Shown: positions 34,641-42,771, numbered from the stretch's first letter. The stretch: DNA of 64,000 nt from Pollutimonas bauzanensis (GCF_900129885.1 NZ_FQXE01000001.1:62001-126000), one strand, 5' to 3'. Numbers and translations: made by a program. The notes: a model not told the origin generated them from the sequence alone.

Positions 34641-34952
34641 ATGACGAAAGGCAAAAAGAACGGCGATTTCATGCAGGAAGGCGCGGCCCGCGCGGCCGCG
34701 ATGATGCGCGCGGTAGGCAATGAACATCGCTTGCTGGTGTTGTGCCTGCTGATAGAGCATGGCGAACTGACAGTCGGCGGCCTGCTCGATCATGTCGACC
34801 TGAGCCAGTCGGCGCTGTCCCAGCACCTGGCCAAGATGCGGGATGAAGGCCTGGTGACGTTTCGCCGCGAGGCGCAGACGCTTTACTATCGCATCGGCAA
34901 CCCCGACGTCGAGATACTCGTCGGCACGCTTAAGCGGATATTCTGCCCCTGA
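34641..34952 (+). CDS. ArsR/SmtB family regulator, BigR/YgaV-like
   Basis: A product of 103 residues, winged helix (LTVGGLLDHVDLSQSALSQHLAKMRDEGLVTFRR). Two cysteines, in LLVLCLL and the C-terminal FCP, match the pair that forms a persulfide bridge in BigR/SqrR/YgaV sulfide sensors. GGAGCAAG precedes ATG 34641. The rhodanese and YgaP-like genes downstream support persulfide sensing. Inverted repeats at 35462-35492 are candidate binding sites. Confidence 0.82.
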   Translation: MTKGKKNGDFMQEGAARAAAMMRAVGNEHRLLVLCLLIEHGELTVGGLLDHVDLSQSALSQHLAKMRDEGLVTFRREAQTLYYRIGNPDVEILVGTLKRIFCP

Positions 34953-35026
34953 CGCCTGGACGTCCTCTCTTGCATGCCAGCCGCCGGGAAGCGCCCGGGA
35001 ATGCCGGCCGACGCCATTGGGATGAT

Positions 35027-35395
35027 CTAAGCGGCCTGCCCCGCCGCATGCGCCGCTGAAAACTCCTCGTATGCCGCGATGGCGTTGGCGGCATACATCA
35101 GCGAAGGCCCCCCGCCCATGTAGACCGCCACGCCGAGCACTTCGCGCAATTCATCGGGCGTGGCGCCCATGCGAACCAGCGCCTGGCTGTGAAAGCCTAT
35201 GCATCCGTCGCAGCGCGCGGCGACGGCGATGCCCAGCGCGATCAGTTCTTTGGTCTTGGGCTCCAGTGCGCCGCCCGCCATGGCGGCCTTGCCCAGCGCC
35301 CCGAAACTCTGCATGACTTGCGGCAGGCCGCTGCGCAGCGAACCGAGCTTGTCCGTGATGTCCCGGGTAAGGGATTGGTAATGGCGAGAGGTCAT
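35027..35395 (-). CDS. Carboxymuconolactone decarboxylase/AhpD-like protein
   Basis: A product of 122 residues with the AhpD-type core ELIALGIAVAARCDGCIGFH: the CxxC thiol pair followed by histidine gives peroxidase/disulfide chemistry. AAGGAG precedes the ATG. It is divergent from the rhodanese gene, with operator-like repeats between them, so it likely belongs to the same sulfur- or oxidant-responsive unit. Confidence 0.88.
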   Translation of the reverse strand: MTSRHYQSLTRDITDKLGSLRSGLPQVMQSFGALGKAAMAGGALEPKTKELIALGIAVAARCDGCIGFHSQALVRMGATPDELREVLGVAVYMGGGPSLMYAANAIAAYEEFSAAHAAGQAA

Positions 35396-35461
35396 ATGCT
35401 GGCTCCTTGAAGTGATGTGCCGTTGCGTTGCGCTGCATCAATTGCATTGCATTGATTATCC

Positions 35462-35492
35462 ATTAGAATACACTAAATTAGTTATTACTAAT
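35462..35492. promoter_or_regulatory. Inverted repeats, probable BigR/YgaV operator
   Basis: ATTAGT-TATT-ACTAAT (35477-35492) is a perfect six-base inverted repeat, and a second, weaker one (ATTAG-N6-CTAAA, 35462-35477) abuts it. The AT-rich site lies between the divergent AhpD-like and rhodanese genes, next to a BigR-like ArsR gene, whose known operators are AT-rich palindromes. Confidence 0.55.
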
Positions 35493-35530
35493 ATAATGCA
35501 GTCGAACCATTCTGGTCGAGGAAATCCATC

Positions 35531-36055
35531 ATGCCTATTCCCTCCATCGAGCCCCGGGAAGCGCAGGCGCTTGCCGCCAACGGGGCGGTCCTGGTCGATA
35601 TCCGCCCCGCCGGCGACTATGCGCGCGAACATATTGCCCAGGCGCGCCATATTGCAATGGAGCAGTTGGCCGCGCAGGGGTTCGCGCCGGGCCAGGCGAG
35701 CGCGGTGATCTTCCATTGCCGCTCGGGCAATCGCACGCGCACAAATGCCCAGGCCCTGGCGGCCTGCGCCGCTTGCAAGGTTTATGTGCTGGAAGGCGGG
35801 ATCGATGCCTGGAAGAAGGCCGGGCTGCCCGTGGTGAAGGACAAATCGCGGCCCATTGAACTGTCGCGCCAGGTTCAGATCGCCGCCGGGCTGCTGATCG
35901 TGGCCGGCGCGGTCCTGGGCGCGGCGGTGTCGCCCTGGTTCCACGCGCTTTCGGGACTGGTCGGCATCGGGCTGATGTTTGCGGGGCTTTCCGGCTTCTG
36001 CGGGCTGGCGCGCGTGCTCGGGAAAATGCCGTGGAACCGCGACCCGCCCGCATGA
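35531..36055 (+). CDS. Rhodanese-DUF2892 membrane sulfurtransferase (YgaP-like)
   Basis: A product of 174 residues. Residues 1-105 are a rhodanese domain with the active-site loop HCRSGNRT (cysteine near 63) and the end GGIDAWKKAGLPV. Residues 115-165 hold two hydrophobic segments of the YgaP/DUF2892 type (LLIVAGAVLGAAV, LVGIGLMFAGLSGFCGLARVLG). It anchors sulfurtransferase activity at the inner membrane and is likely induced by sulfide or persulfide. Confidence 0.88.
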   Translation: MPIPSIEPREAQALAANGAVLVDIRPAGDYAREHIAQARHIAMEQLAAQGFAPGQASAVIFHCRSGNRTRTNAQALAACAACKVYVLEGGIDAWKKAGLPVVKDKSRPIELSRQVQIAAGLLIVAGAVLGAAVSPWFHALSGLVGIGLMFAGLSGFCGLARVLGKMPWNRDPPA

Positions 36056-36141
36056 AGCGGCGCCGGCGGCGGCGCCTGTTTTTCGTCCCGGCCCATGGCG
36101 GCCGGGGAAGTGCTTTTCAATGAACTTGCCAAGGAAAAATC

Positions 36142-36339
36142 ATGAAATTCAATGTAGGTGGTATCGACCGGCTATTGCGCATCCTCGCCGGTATCGTGCT
36201 CATTGCCCTGGCGGCGACCCATACCGTAGGGTGGTGGGGCTGGCTGGGCGCCATCCCTCTGCTGACGGGCCTGGCGGGTTTCTGCCCGCTCTATGCGATT
36301 CTGGGCACTGGCACCTGCCCGTTGAAGAACCCGAAATAG
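36142..36339 (+). CDS. DUF2892 (YgaP-type) small membrane protein
   Basis: A product of 65 residues, two hydrophobic helices: LLRILAGIVLIALAA and GAIPLLTGLAGFCPLYAILG, ending in GTCPLK. It is the standalone version of the C-terminal domain of the preceding gene. The two conserved cysteines (FCPLY, GTC) may take part in sulfur handling. AAGGAAAA precedes the ATG. Same operon as the rhodanese gene. Confidence 0.85.
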   Translation: MKFNVGGIDRLLRILAGIVLIALAATHTVGWWGWLGAIPLLTGLAGFCPLYAILGTGTCPLKNPK

Positions 36340-36495
36340 GAGCGCAAGCGCCGCGGTCGCCCATGCCCGCGCAATGAGCGACTACAAGGCCCGGCTTGCC
36401 AGTCCCTGCGGCAGCTTTCCTCGGCTCGGACGGCAAGGCAGTCCGCCTTGCCGGAGAGCTATTTCATTCCGCGAGCCCTCGCACGCCAGGCTATG

Positions 36496-36501
36496 TATAA
36501 T
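36496..36501 (+). promoter_or_regulatory. Probable -10 element of the TPP-riboswitch operon
   Basis: A perfect TATAAT lies immediately upstream of the riboswitch aptamer, with an extended -10 TG two bases before it. There is no convincing -35 at the usual distance; extended -10 promoters can do without it. Transcription would then begin within a few bases of the P1 helix at 36503. Confidence 0.5.
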
Positions 36502-36502
36502 C

Positions 36503-36606
36503 GACGATGCTCCGGGGTGTGTCCTGGCCTGCAAAGGCGGACGCTGAGATGGCCGCGCCGAACCCGCGAACTTGAATCGGATCATACCGACGTAAGAAGA
36601 GTCGTC
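36503..36606 (+). promoter_or_regulatory. TPP riboswitch (THI element) aptamer
   Basis: The conserved core is easy to see: CCGGGGTGT near 36512, GCTGAGAT at 36543-36550, AACCCGCGAACTTGA at 36561-36575 and TCGGATCATACCGACGTA at 36577-36594. The outer helix P1 pairs GACGA (36503-36507) with TCGTC (36602-36606). These are the diagnostic bulges of the thiamin pyrophosphate aptamer. The only downstream operon is the LuxE/LuxC/ABC/SDR set beginning at 36743, which is therefore predicted to be off when TPP is high. Confidence 0.93.
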
Positions 36607-36685
36607 TGCCACGGTGCAAGCCGCGAGCCGCATGCGCCCCAGGCGGGTGGTTTGCGCGCTGGCGCGCCAGGCTGGCGCTTGCCTA

Positions 36686-36737
36686 CCCTTTCGGAGCATG
36701 AGTGCCGGCCCTTGCCGGCGAATGACCAGAGAAAGGG
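36686..36737 (+). promoter_or_regulatory. Riboswitch expression platform with anti-Shine-Dalgarno
   Basis: CCCTTTC at 36686-36692 is the exact complement of GAAAGGG at 36731-36737, the ribosome site of the first gene. Between them GCCGGC-CCTT-GCCGGC (36704-36719) forms a nested hairpin. The structure would bury the ribosome site, suggesting control of translation initiation by TPP. Confidence 0.65.
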
Positions 36738-36742
36738 CGACC

Positions 36743-37849
36743 GTGACCAATACCGACACCGCTGCGCCAGAAATGGCGCCGGACATCGTGACAGACCTGC
36801 TGGATTTCATGGACCGGCCACAAGCCGGCGATGATGAATTCAACGCCCTGGCATTGAGGCTGTTCGCGCATCAGTTCCGGCACAACCTCGCTTTCCAGCG
36901 CTATTGCCAGCAACAGGGCAAAACGCTGCGCACCATCAAGCACTGGCGCGACATTCCGCAGGTGCCCATCAACGCTTTCAAGGACTTGACGCTGAGCTGC
37001 GTGCGGCCCGAACGCTGCGAGCGGGTCTTCATGACCAGCGGCACCACGCGCGCGGACGTCAAGGGCCGCCACTACCACCCGCATTTGCGCGTGTACGACC
37101 GCTCCATGGCGCTGCATTTTTCCCGGCGCTTCATGCGCGGGGCGCAACGCCTGCGCATGGGCATCCTGTTTCCGACCGAAGACATGATGCCCAACTCGTC
37201 GCTGGCTCATTACCTGGCCCTGGCGCTGCGCGATTTCGGCGCCCCGGGCAGCGGATATTTCGTGAACCCGCAAGGCATGGACACCGAGGGCCTGTGCGAC
37301 AGCCTGGCCCGGGCACAGCGCGACGGCGAACCCTACGCCTTGCTGGGGGCCAGCTACAGCTTCGTTCACTTCATGGATGAACTGCGGCAGCGGGGGCTGG
37401 CGTTCTCGCTGCCGCCAGGCAGCCGCCTGTTCGATACCGGCGGATTCAAGGGCCAATCGCGCGAACTCGCCATGGACGACTTTTATCGCCAGCTCACCGC
37501 AAGCTTCGGCGTGCCCGCCAGCGCGTGCACCAATATGTATGGCATGACGGAACTGAGCACCCAGTTCTACGACGATGGCAACGCCACGCTGCCCGCGGTG
37601 AAGTCGGGACCGCACTGGATCCGGTCGCGCCTGGTGGACCCGCTGTCGGGGCGGGACGTGCCCACGGGCGAACGCGGCGTGCTGGCCCACTGCGACCTGG
37701 CCAACTTCAACTCGGTCACCACCATCCTGACCGAGGACGTGGGCGTGGCCGTAGACGGCGGTTTCCTGCTGTTGGGACGCGCCCAGGGCGCCCAGGCCAA
37801 GGGCTGCTCGATGGCCATGGATGCCTTCCTGCAGGCGGCAAGAGCATGA
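36743..37849 (+). CDS. LuxE-like acyl-protein synthetase (AMP-forming acyl activation)
   Basis: A product of 368 residues of the LuxE/PaaK-type adenylate-forming superfamily. FMTSGTTRADVKGRH (nucleotide loop) and NMYGMTELSTQFYD (adenylate-binding YGMTE) are clear. LuxE activates a carboxylic acid with ATP and passes the acyl group to LuxC. GTG 36743 is chosen because GAAAGGG stands five bases before it; ATG 36722 is the alternative. It lies directly under a TPP riboswitch and overlaps the LuxC-like gene (ATGA). No luciferase genes follow, so bioluminescence is excluded; the acid may be a thiamin-related carboxylate (inference). Confidence 0.87.
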   Translation: MTNTDTAAPEMAPDIVTDLLDFMDRPQAGDDEFNALALRLFAHQFRHNLAFQRYCQQQGKTLRTIKHWRDIPQVPINAFKDLTLSCVRPERCERVFMTSGTTRADVKGRHYHPHLRVYDRSMALHFSRRFMRGAQRLRMGILFPTEDMMPNSSLAHYLALALRDFGAPGSGYFVNPQGMDTEGLCDSLARAQRDGEPYALLGASYSFVHFMDELRQRGLAFSLPPGSRLFDTGGFKGQSRELAMDDFYRQLTASFGVPASACTNMYGMTELSTQFYDDGNATLPAVKSGPHWIRSRLVDPLSGRDVPTGERGVLAHCDLANFNSVTTILTEDVGVAVDGGFLLLGRAQGAQAKGCSMAMDAFLQAARA

Positions 37850-39372
37850 GCCCCGCGGAATCATTCAGGGCCGTCCCGCCCGCGCATCCATCCGGCCGCG
37901 CCGAATGCGCGCCGCGCGCGGTCCAAGCCGTGGCCGGCTATATCCCTGGCATCGATCCCGGCGCGCTGAGCTGGGAAACGCTGGCCTTCGAAGCCCATGG
38001 ACAGCGGGTTCAGGTGGCCCTGCCGCGCCTCACCCCGGCGCAGCTGGAAACCGTGGCGGCCGGCGTGAGCGCGGCGGCGCAGGAGCATCTGGCCGCATTG
38101 CCGGTTCTGGATATCGTGGACGCCATCGACCGGGCCATAGCCCGGATGCTCGACGCTTCGGATCCCCAACGTCAGGAGGCCGAGCAATTGCTGGCTGTCG
38201 TGACGGGTTTCGATCCCGAGATGCTGCGCCTGGGGCTCAACGCCAGCCTGAAGGCTTTCCGCCGGCCGCAATTGCTGCGCATGCTGGCCGAGGACTTTGG
38301 CGATCCGGGCCTGCTCGATGGCTTCCGCCCGCGCGCCAAGGGCGGCTGGTCGCGCGCCTACGGGCCGGCGCTGCTGGCGCATGTCTGGGCGGGCAATGTG
38401 CCTGGCCTGCCGCTATGGAGCATGGTGGCGGGCCTGCTGGTGAAAGCCGGCAGCGTGGGCAAGGTCTCCAGCGACGAGCCGCTGTTCGCGGGCTGGTTCG
38501 CGCGCGTGCTGGCCGAGGTCGAACCGCGCCTGGCCGGCGTGTTTGCCGTGGTCTGGTGGCGCGGCGGAGAAACCGAACTGGAGCAGGCGCTTTGCCGGCA
38601 GGCCGACGTGCTGACCGTCTACGGCGGGGTAGCGGCGCTGGACGCCTGGCAGCGCCAGGTGCCCGCGGGAGCCCGCCTTCTGGCGCACGGCCACAAGCTG
38701 AGCGCGGGGCTGGTATCGGCGTCGGCGCTGGACGCGCGCCAATCGCAGCTCACCGCCCGGCTGGCCGCGCGGGACATGATGCAGTGGGACCAGCAGGGCT
38801 GCTATTCGCCGCAGGTTTTTTATGTCGAGCGCGGCGCCCAGGTCTCTCCCAGGGAGTTCGCCTATCAACTGGCCGGCGAGCTGGCGGCGCTGCAGCGCCA
38901 GTTCGCGCGCCGCAGCTTGTCGCTCGAAGAAATCCACAGCGTCGCCAGCTGGCGCCAGGCGCTCGAGCTGCAGGGTTTGCGCGACGGAAATGTCGAATTG
39001 CTGGGGCCGGCCGACGCGCCCTGGTGCGTGGCCTACATCGACATGCCGCAAGCTCCCTCCCCCGGCGCGCTGAACCGCACGGCTTGCGTGCTGGCGGTCG
39101 ACAGCCTGGAGCAGGCCGCGCGCTGGCTCGGCGGCCAGCGCGTCCACCTGCAGACGGTGGGCCTCGCGGCCAGTCCGGAAGAATTGTTCCGCCTGGCCCC
39201 CGCACTGGGCCGGGCGGGCGCGACCCGCATCTGCGCCCTGGGCTCCATGGCGACACCCGAAGCCGGATGGCACCACGACGGGCGCTTCAGTCTGCTCGAC
39301 CTGGTGCGCATGGTCGACATCGAAACCTCCGCGGAACAGGCCGCCGAGGCATTGGCCTTATACCGGGACTGA
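37846..39372 (+). CDS. LuxC-like acyl reductase
   Basis: A product of 508 residues similar to LuxC long-chain acyl reductases: HVWAGNVPGLPLWSMVAG, KVSSDEPLFAGWFA for the nucleotide, and WDQQGCYSPQVFYVE containing the acyl-carrying cysteine. LuxC reduces an acyl thioester to the aldehyde with NADPH. The start overlaps the LuxE-like stop, as in a two-component fatty-acid-reductase type complex. LuxD thioesterase is absent, so the substrate must be supplied as free acid through the LuxE-like partner. Under TPP control, reduction of a thiamin-related acid is suggested. Confidence 0.87.
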   Translation: MSPAESFRAVPPAHPSGRAECAPRAVQAVAGYIPGIDPGALSWETLAFEAHGQRVQVALPRLTPAQLETVAAGVSAAAQEHLAALPVLDIVDAIDRAIARMLDASDPQRQEAEQLLAVVTGFDPEMLRLGLNASLKAFRRPQLLRMLAEDFGDPGLLDGFRPRAKGGWSRAYGPALLAHVWAGNVPGLPLWSMVAGLLVKAGSVGKVSSDEPLFAGWFARVLAEVEPRLAGVFAVVWWRGGETELEQALCRQADVLTVYGGVAALDAWQRQVPAGARLLAHGHKLSAGLVSASALDARQSQLTARLAARDMMQWDQQGCYSPQVFYVERGAQVSPREFAYQLAGELAALQRQFARRSLSLEEIHSVASWRQALELQGLRDGNVELLGPADAPWCVAYIDMPQAPSPGALNRTACVLAVDSLEQAARWLGGQRVHLQTVGLAASPEELFRLAPALGRAGATRICALGSMATPEAGWHHDGRFSLLDLVRMVDIETSAEQAAEALALYRD

Positions 39373-39385
39373 ACCACGGACCACT

Positions 39386-40135
39386 ATGGACGACGTTTTC
39401 TTGAGCATGCGGCAGGTCAACTACCGCTATCCCGGCGCAGCGGTCGGGGTGGACGAGGTGGACTGGTCCATGCCGGCCGGCGCTTTCCATTGCCTGCTGG
39501 GACGCAGCGGCTGCGGCAAATCCACGCTGCTCAAGCTGGCCGCGGGACTGCTGTTGCCTGAAAGCGGCGCGATCATGATAGAGGGCCAGCCGGTGCGCGG
39601 CCCCGGACTCGCGACCGGCTTCGTGTTCCAGACCCCGACCTTGCTGGAGTGGCTGAGCGTGATCGACAATGTGCTGCTGCCGGTATCGCTGCAACGCCGT
39701 CCCGGCACCGCCGATACCGCGCGCGCGCGGGTTTTGCTCGAACAATTGGGCCTTCACGCCTTGCACGGGCGCTATCCGCGGCAGCTTTCGGGCGGCCAGC
39801 AAAGCCGCGTGGCCATCGCGCGCGCCCTGCTCACACAGCCCCGACTGCTGCTGATGGATGAACCATTCGCCGCGCTCGACGCGCTGACGCGCGAGGAACT
39901 GCAGGACACCCTGCTCGCCGCCTGCCGCCTGCGGGGCACCTCGGTGCTGTTCGTCACCCACGATATCACCGAGGCGGTTTATCTGGGGGACCGCGTGGCC
40001 GTGATGGATCATGGCCGCATCCGCTGCGACGAGCCGGTCGAATTGGCTTGCCCGCGATCGCCAGGGCTGCGCCACAGTCCGCAGTTCAATGCGGTCTGCG
40101 CCAAACTGCGCCGGGCCATGGAGACCGTCCAATGA
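39386..40135 (+). CDS. ABC transporter ATP-binding protein (ThiZ/SsuB-type)
   Basis: A product of 249 residues: Walker A GRSGCGKST near residue 38, signature LSGGQQSR, Walker B LLMDEPFAALD, then VTHDITEAVYLGDR. This is the nitrate/sulfonate/thiamin-precursor importer subfamily. It follows the LuxC-like gene by 13 bases and overlaps the permease gene (ATGA). The TPP riboswitch upstream makes a ThiXYZ-type role, with a thiamin precursor as substrate, more likely than sulfonate uptake. Confidence 0.88.
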   Translation: MDDVFLSMRQVNYRYPGAAVGVDEVDWSMPAGAFHCLLGRSGCGKSTLLKLAAGLLLPESGAIMIEGQPVRGPGLATGFVFQTPTLLEWLSVIDNVLLPVSLQRRPGTADTARARVLLEQLGLHALHGRYPRQLSGGQQSRVAIARALLTQPRLLLMDEPFAALDALTREELQDTLLAACRLRGTSVLFVTHDITEAVYLGDRVAVMDHGRIRCDEPVELACPRSPGLRHSPQFNAVCAKLRRAMETVQ

Positions 40136-40935
40136 AGGCCGCGCCCGCGGAGGCCGCGCTATGGAAATCGCCGCGCGCCTGGTCGCTGTTGCTGCTGGCC
40201 GCCGTGCTGCTGGCCTGGGAATGGGCGGCGGCCGCCTTTGCATGGTCGCAACTGGTGCTGCCGGCTCCCTCCGCCGTTGCCGCCTCATTGTGGCGCGGCT
40301 TGCATTCCGGCTACTTCTGGCCGCACATCGCGCAAACCACCCTGGAGGTGCTGGCCGGCCTGGCCCTCGGCGGCGCGTTCGGCTTCGCTTGCGGCCTGGC
40401 GCTGGGCGTATCGGCCTTCGGCCGGCGCGTGCTCATGCCTTATGTGGTGGCCAGCCAGGTCGTGCCCAAGCTGGCGCTCGCGCCGCTGTTGATCGTATGG
40501 CTGGGCTTCGGCACCTTGCCTATGGTCGTCATTACCGCGCTGGTATGCTTCTTTCCCTTGCTGGAAAGCACACTGACCGGCATCGCCCAGGCCGACATCT
40601 CCCGGCTGGAACTGTTTCGGATGCTGGGCGCCACGCGCTGGCAGACCCTGTGGCGCCTGAAAGTGCCTAGCGGGCTGCCCGGCATCCTGGCCGGTTTCCG
40701 CATGGCGGTCGTGCTGGCGCTGGTCGGGGCCGTCGTCGGGGAGTTCATCGGCGGCAACCAGGGCCTGGGCGCCGTGATCATCGCCGCCCAGGGCTCCATG
40801 GACACGCCGCTGATGTTCGCGGCGCTGGCGCTCATCACCGCTGAAGGATTATTGCTCTACCTCGGCGCCATATGGCTGCAGAAACGCCTGCTGCGCCCCT
40901 ACGCTGCCCATCATTCAGGAAAAAATCAAGCATGA
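40132..40935 (+). CDS. ABC transporter permease (ThiX/SsuC-type)
   Basis: A product of 267 residues with about six hydrophobic helices and the BPD_transp_1 loop ELFRMLGATRWQTLWRLKVPSGLPGILAG near residue 160-185. The start overlaps the ATPase stop, and the end overlaps the binding-protein gene. Pairs with the ATPase of the preceding gene for import of the operon's substrate. Confidence 0.88.
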   Translation: MKAAPAEAALWKSPRAWSLLLLAAVLLAWEWAAAAFAWSQLVLPAPSAVAASLWRGLHSGYFWPHIAQTTLEVLAGLALGGAFGFACGLALGVSAFGRRVLMPYVVASQVVPKLALAPLLIVWLGFGTLPMVVITALVCFFPLLESTLTGIAQADISRLELFRMLGATRWQTLWRLKVPSGLPGILAGFRMAVVLALVGAVVGEFIGGNQGLGAVIIAAQGSMDTPLMFAALALITAEGLLLYLGAIWLQKRLLRPYAAHHSGKNQA

Positions 40936-41939
40936 AACACATGAGACGCGCGTTCATGCGCCGCCTGGCCGCGCTCGGCGCGGGCGCGGCGCTGACGCTG
41001 AATATGCCGGCGGTCCGCGCCCGCGACGCCCAACTGGAAAAAATCACCCTGGCGGGCTGGAGCAAGCCCATCACCGAGATCATCAACCTGCTGGCCGAGC
41101 CGGACAAGGGCTTCTTCCGCGCCCAAGGGCTGGCGCTGGACTATCTGCCCGGCGCCGGCGGCGGCGACGCCCTGCGCAACCTGCTCAGCGGCCAGGCCGA
41201 CGTGGCCTTCACCGATCCGGGCTCCTTCTTCGCCGCGCTGGACAAAGGGGCCAGGCTGCGCGCGGTCTACGACATCTACCCGCAGAATGTGTTCAACGTG
41301 GTGACGCTTGCATCCAGCGGCATCACGGCGCCGTCCGATCTCAAGGGCAAGCGGATAGGCGTGTACAGCCTGTCCAGCGGCACGCGGCAGAATCTGCAGA
41401 TTCTCCTGCAACAGGCGGGACTGAGCGAGGATGACGTGACGGTGGTGGTGACCGGCCTGCTCAATTTCGCGCCGCTCATCCAGGGCCAGGTGGACGCCAC
41501 GGCCGCCACCGACACAGGCCTGGCGCTGGCGCGCAGGCGCGGCGTGGGCGAGGTCCACGTGATCGAAGTCGGGAAATACCTGAATTATTCAAGCGATCTG
41601 CTGGTGGTGCGCGAAGCCACTTACCAGCAGGACAAAGACAGGCTGCGCCGCTTTCTCGCGGCCTATCGCCGCAGCGTCGAATGGATGATAGGCGAACCCG
41701 GGCAGGCCGCCAGCCTGGCGCAGCGCCGCGCCATTGACGGGCAGGACGCGGCGCTGAACCGGGAAATCATCGACGTGCGCAATCGCTCCAGCGTCTCCGA
41801 CCTGACGCGCCGGCGCGGCCTGGGCACGCTGGATCTGGCCTCGCTGCAACAGGCGGCGGATGCCTACCTCAAGCTGGGCCTGATCAGCCGCGGCATCGCG
41901 GTGCGCGACGTCGTGGCCCTGGATTTGCTGCCCGAATAG
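40932..41939 (+). CDS. ABC transporter substrate-binding protein (NMT1/ThiY-like)
   Basis: A product of 335 residues of the NMT1/THI5/SsuA-like fold: GWSKPITEIINLLAEPDKGFF, LDYLPGAGGGDALRNLLSGQADVAFTD in part, and LKGKRIGVYSLSSG. The leader MKHMRRAFMRRLAALGAGAA has paired arginines and a hydrophobic core, so Sec or possibly Tat export. ThiY of known ThiXYZ systems binds formylaminopyrimidine; TPP control here suggests a pyrimidine or thiazole moiety, but the ligand is not determinable from sequence. Confidence 0.87.
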   Translation: MKHMRRAFMRRLAALGAGAALTLNMPAVRARDAQLEKITLAGWSKPITEIINLLAEPDKGFFRAQGLALDYLPGAGGGDALRNLLSGQADVAFTDPGSFFAALDKGARLRAVYDIYPQNVFNVVTLASSGITAPSDLKGKRIGVYSLSSGTRQNLQILLQQAGLSEDDVTVVVTGLLNFAPLIQGQVDATAATDTGLALARRRGVGEVHVIEVGKYLNYSSDLLVVREATYQQDKDRLRRFLAAYRRSVEWMIGEPGQAASLAQRRAIDGQDAALNREIIDVRNRSSVSDLTRRRGLGTLDLASLQQAADAYLKLGLISRGIAVRDVVALDLLPE

Positions 41940-42003
41940 CGTGTTTGCCAGAATGGCTTGTTGCCCGAATATTGAATTTGAATAGATACCGGACGGATCA
42001 GAT

Positions 42004-42771
42004 ATGGACTTCAAGAACAAAGTAGTGCTGGTGACCGGCGCCAGCCGCGGCATAGGAGCCGCCATCGCGCAGGCTTTCGCCCGCGAGGGCGCGCTGGTGG
42101 CGGTCAATTACCTGAGCAACGCCGATGCAGCCGCCCAGGTGGTCGCGCGCTGCGCGGAGCTCGGCGGAGACGCCTGGGCCTTGCGCGCCGACGTGATGCA
42201 GGCCGCGGCGGTGGACGGCATGGTGGCGCAAGTCCTCCAGGAAGCGGGGCGTATCGACGTCGTGGTCAACAATGCGCTGCGCCCCTATCGTTTCGATCCC
42301 GACCAGCGGCGCCGCTTCCAGGAGCTGGACTGGCCCGCCTACCGCGAACAATTCGACGGCGCGGTGCAAAGCGCCTGCAATGTATGCCGGGCGGTGCTGC
42401 CGCACATGCGCCAGCGCGCCAGCGGCAGCATCGTGAACATTGCCAGCGACTTGGCGGAACACCCCATCGTGCCCTATCATGACTATGCCACGGCCAAGGC
42501 CGCGCTGGTGGGCTTCAGCCGCCATCTGGCGGCTGAAATGGGGCCCTCGGGCATACGGGTCAACTGCGTGGCGCCCGGCCTGGTCTGGCCCACTGATGCG
42601 AGCCGCGGGACACGGGAGTCGCTGCGCCAGCAACTGGCGGCCCAGACGCCGCTGCGCCGCATCGCCACCCCCGAAGACGTGACAGGCCCGGTGCTGTTCC
42701 TGGCCTCCGACTGGAGCGGTTTCATGACGGGCCAGGTGCTGTATGTGGATGGCGGGCTGGTGATGCGCTGA
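42004..42771 (+). CDS. Short-chain dehydrogenase/reductase
   Basis: A product of 255 residues, classical SDR: TGASRGIGAAIAQAF at residues 12-26, VVNNALRPY in place of NNAG, Ser in NIASD, and YATAKAAL with the catalytic Tyr and Lys near 160. It has the C-terminal YVDGGLVMR end of the 3-oxoacyl-ACP-reductase-like group. Last gene of the TPP-regulated operon, 64 bases after the binding-protein gene. It could reduce the LuxC product aldehyde to the alcohol, completing an acid-to-alcohol conversion (inference). Confidence 0.87.
   Translation: MDFKNKVVLVTGASRGIGAAIAQAFAREGALVAVNYLSNADAAAQVVARCAELGGDAWALRADVMQAAAVDGMVAQVLQEAGRIDVVVNNALRPYRFDPDQRRRFQELDWPAYREQFDGAVQSACNVCRAVLPHMRQRASGSIVNIASDLAEHPIVPYHDYATAKAALVGFSRHLAAEMGPSGIRVNCVAPGLVWPTDASRGTRESLRQQLAAQTPLRRIATPEDVTGPVLFLASDWSGFMTGQVLYVDGGLVMR

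Noticed and set aside
36743-39372. Bioluminescence (lux) operon
   Set aside because: LuxE- and LuxC-like genes are present, but luxA, luxB and luxD are absent and the operon has a TPP riboswitch and an importer, so light production is not supported.
37821-39404. A 527-codon + strand frame overlapping the LuxC-like gene in another frame
   Set aside because: Arg/Gly/Ala-rich product without homology; the LuxC frame has all conserved motifs.
39386-41939. Taurine/alkanesulfonate importer (SsuABC/TauABC)
   Set aside because: The families overlap in sequence, but no monooxygenase or dioxygenase gene accompanies it, and the upstream TPP riboswitch points to thiamin-related substrates.
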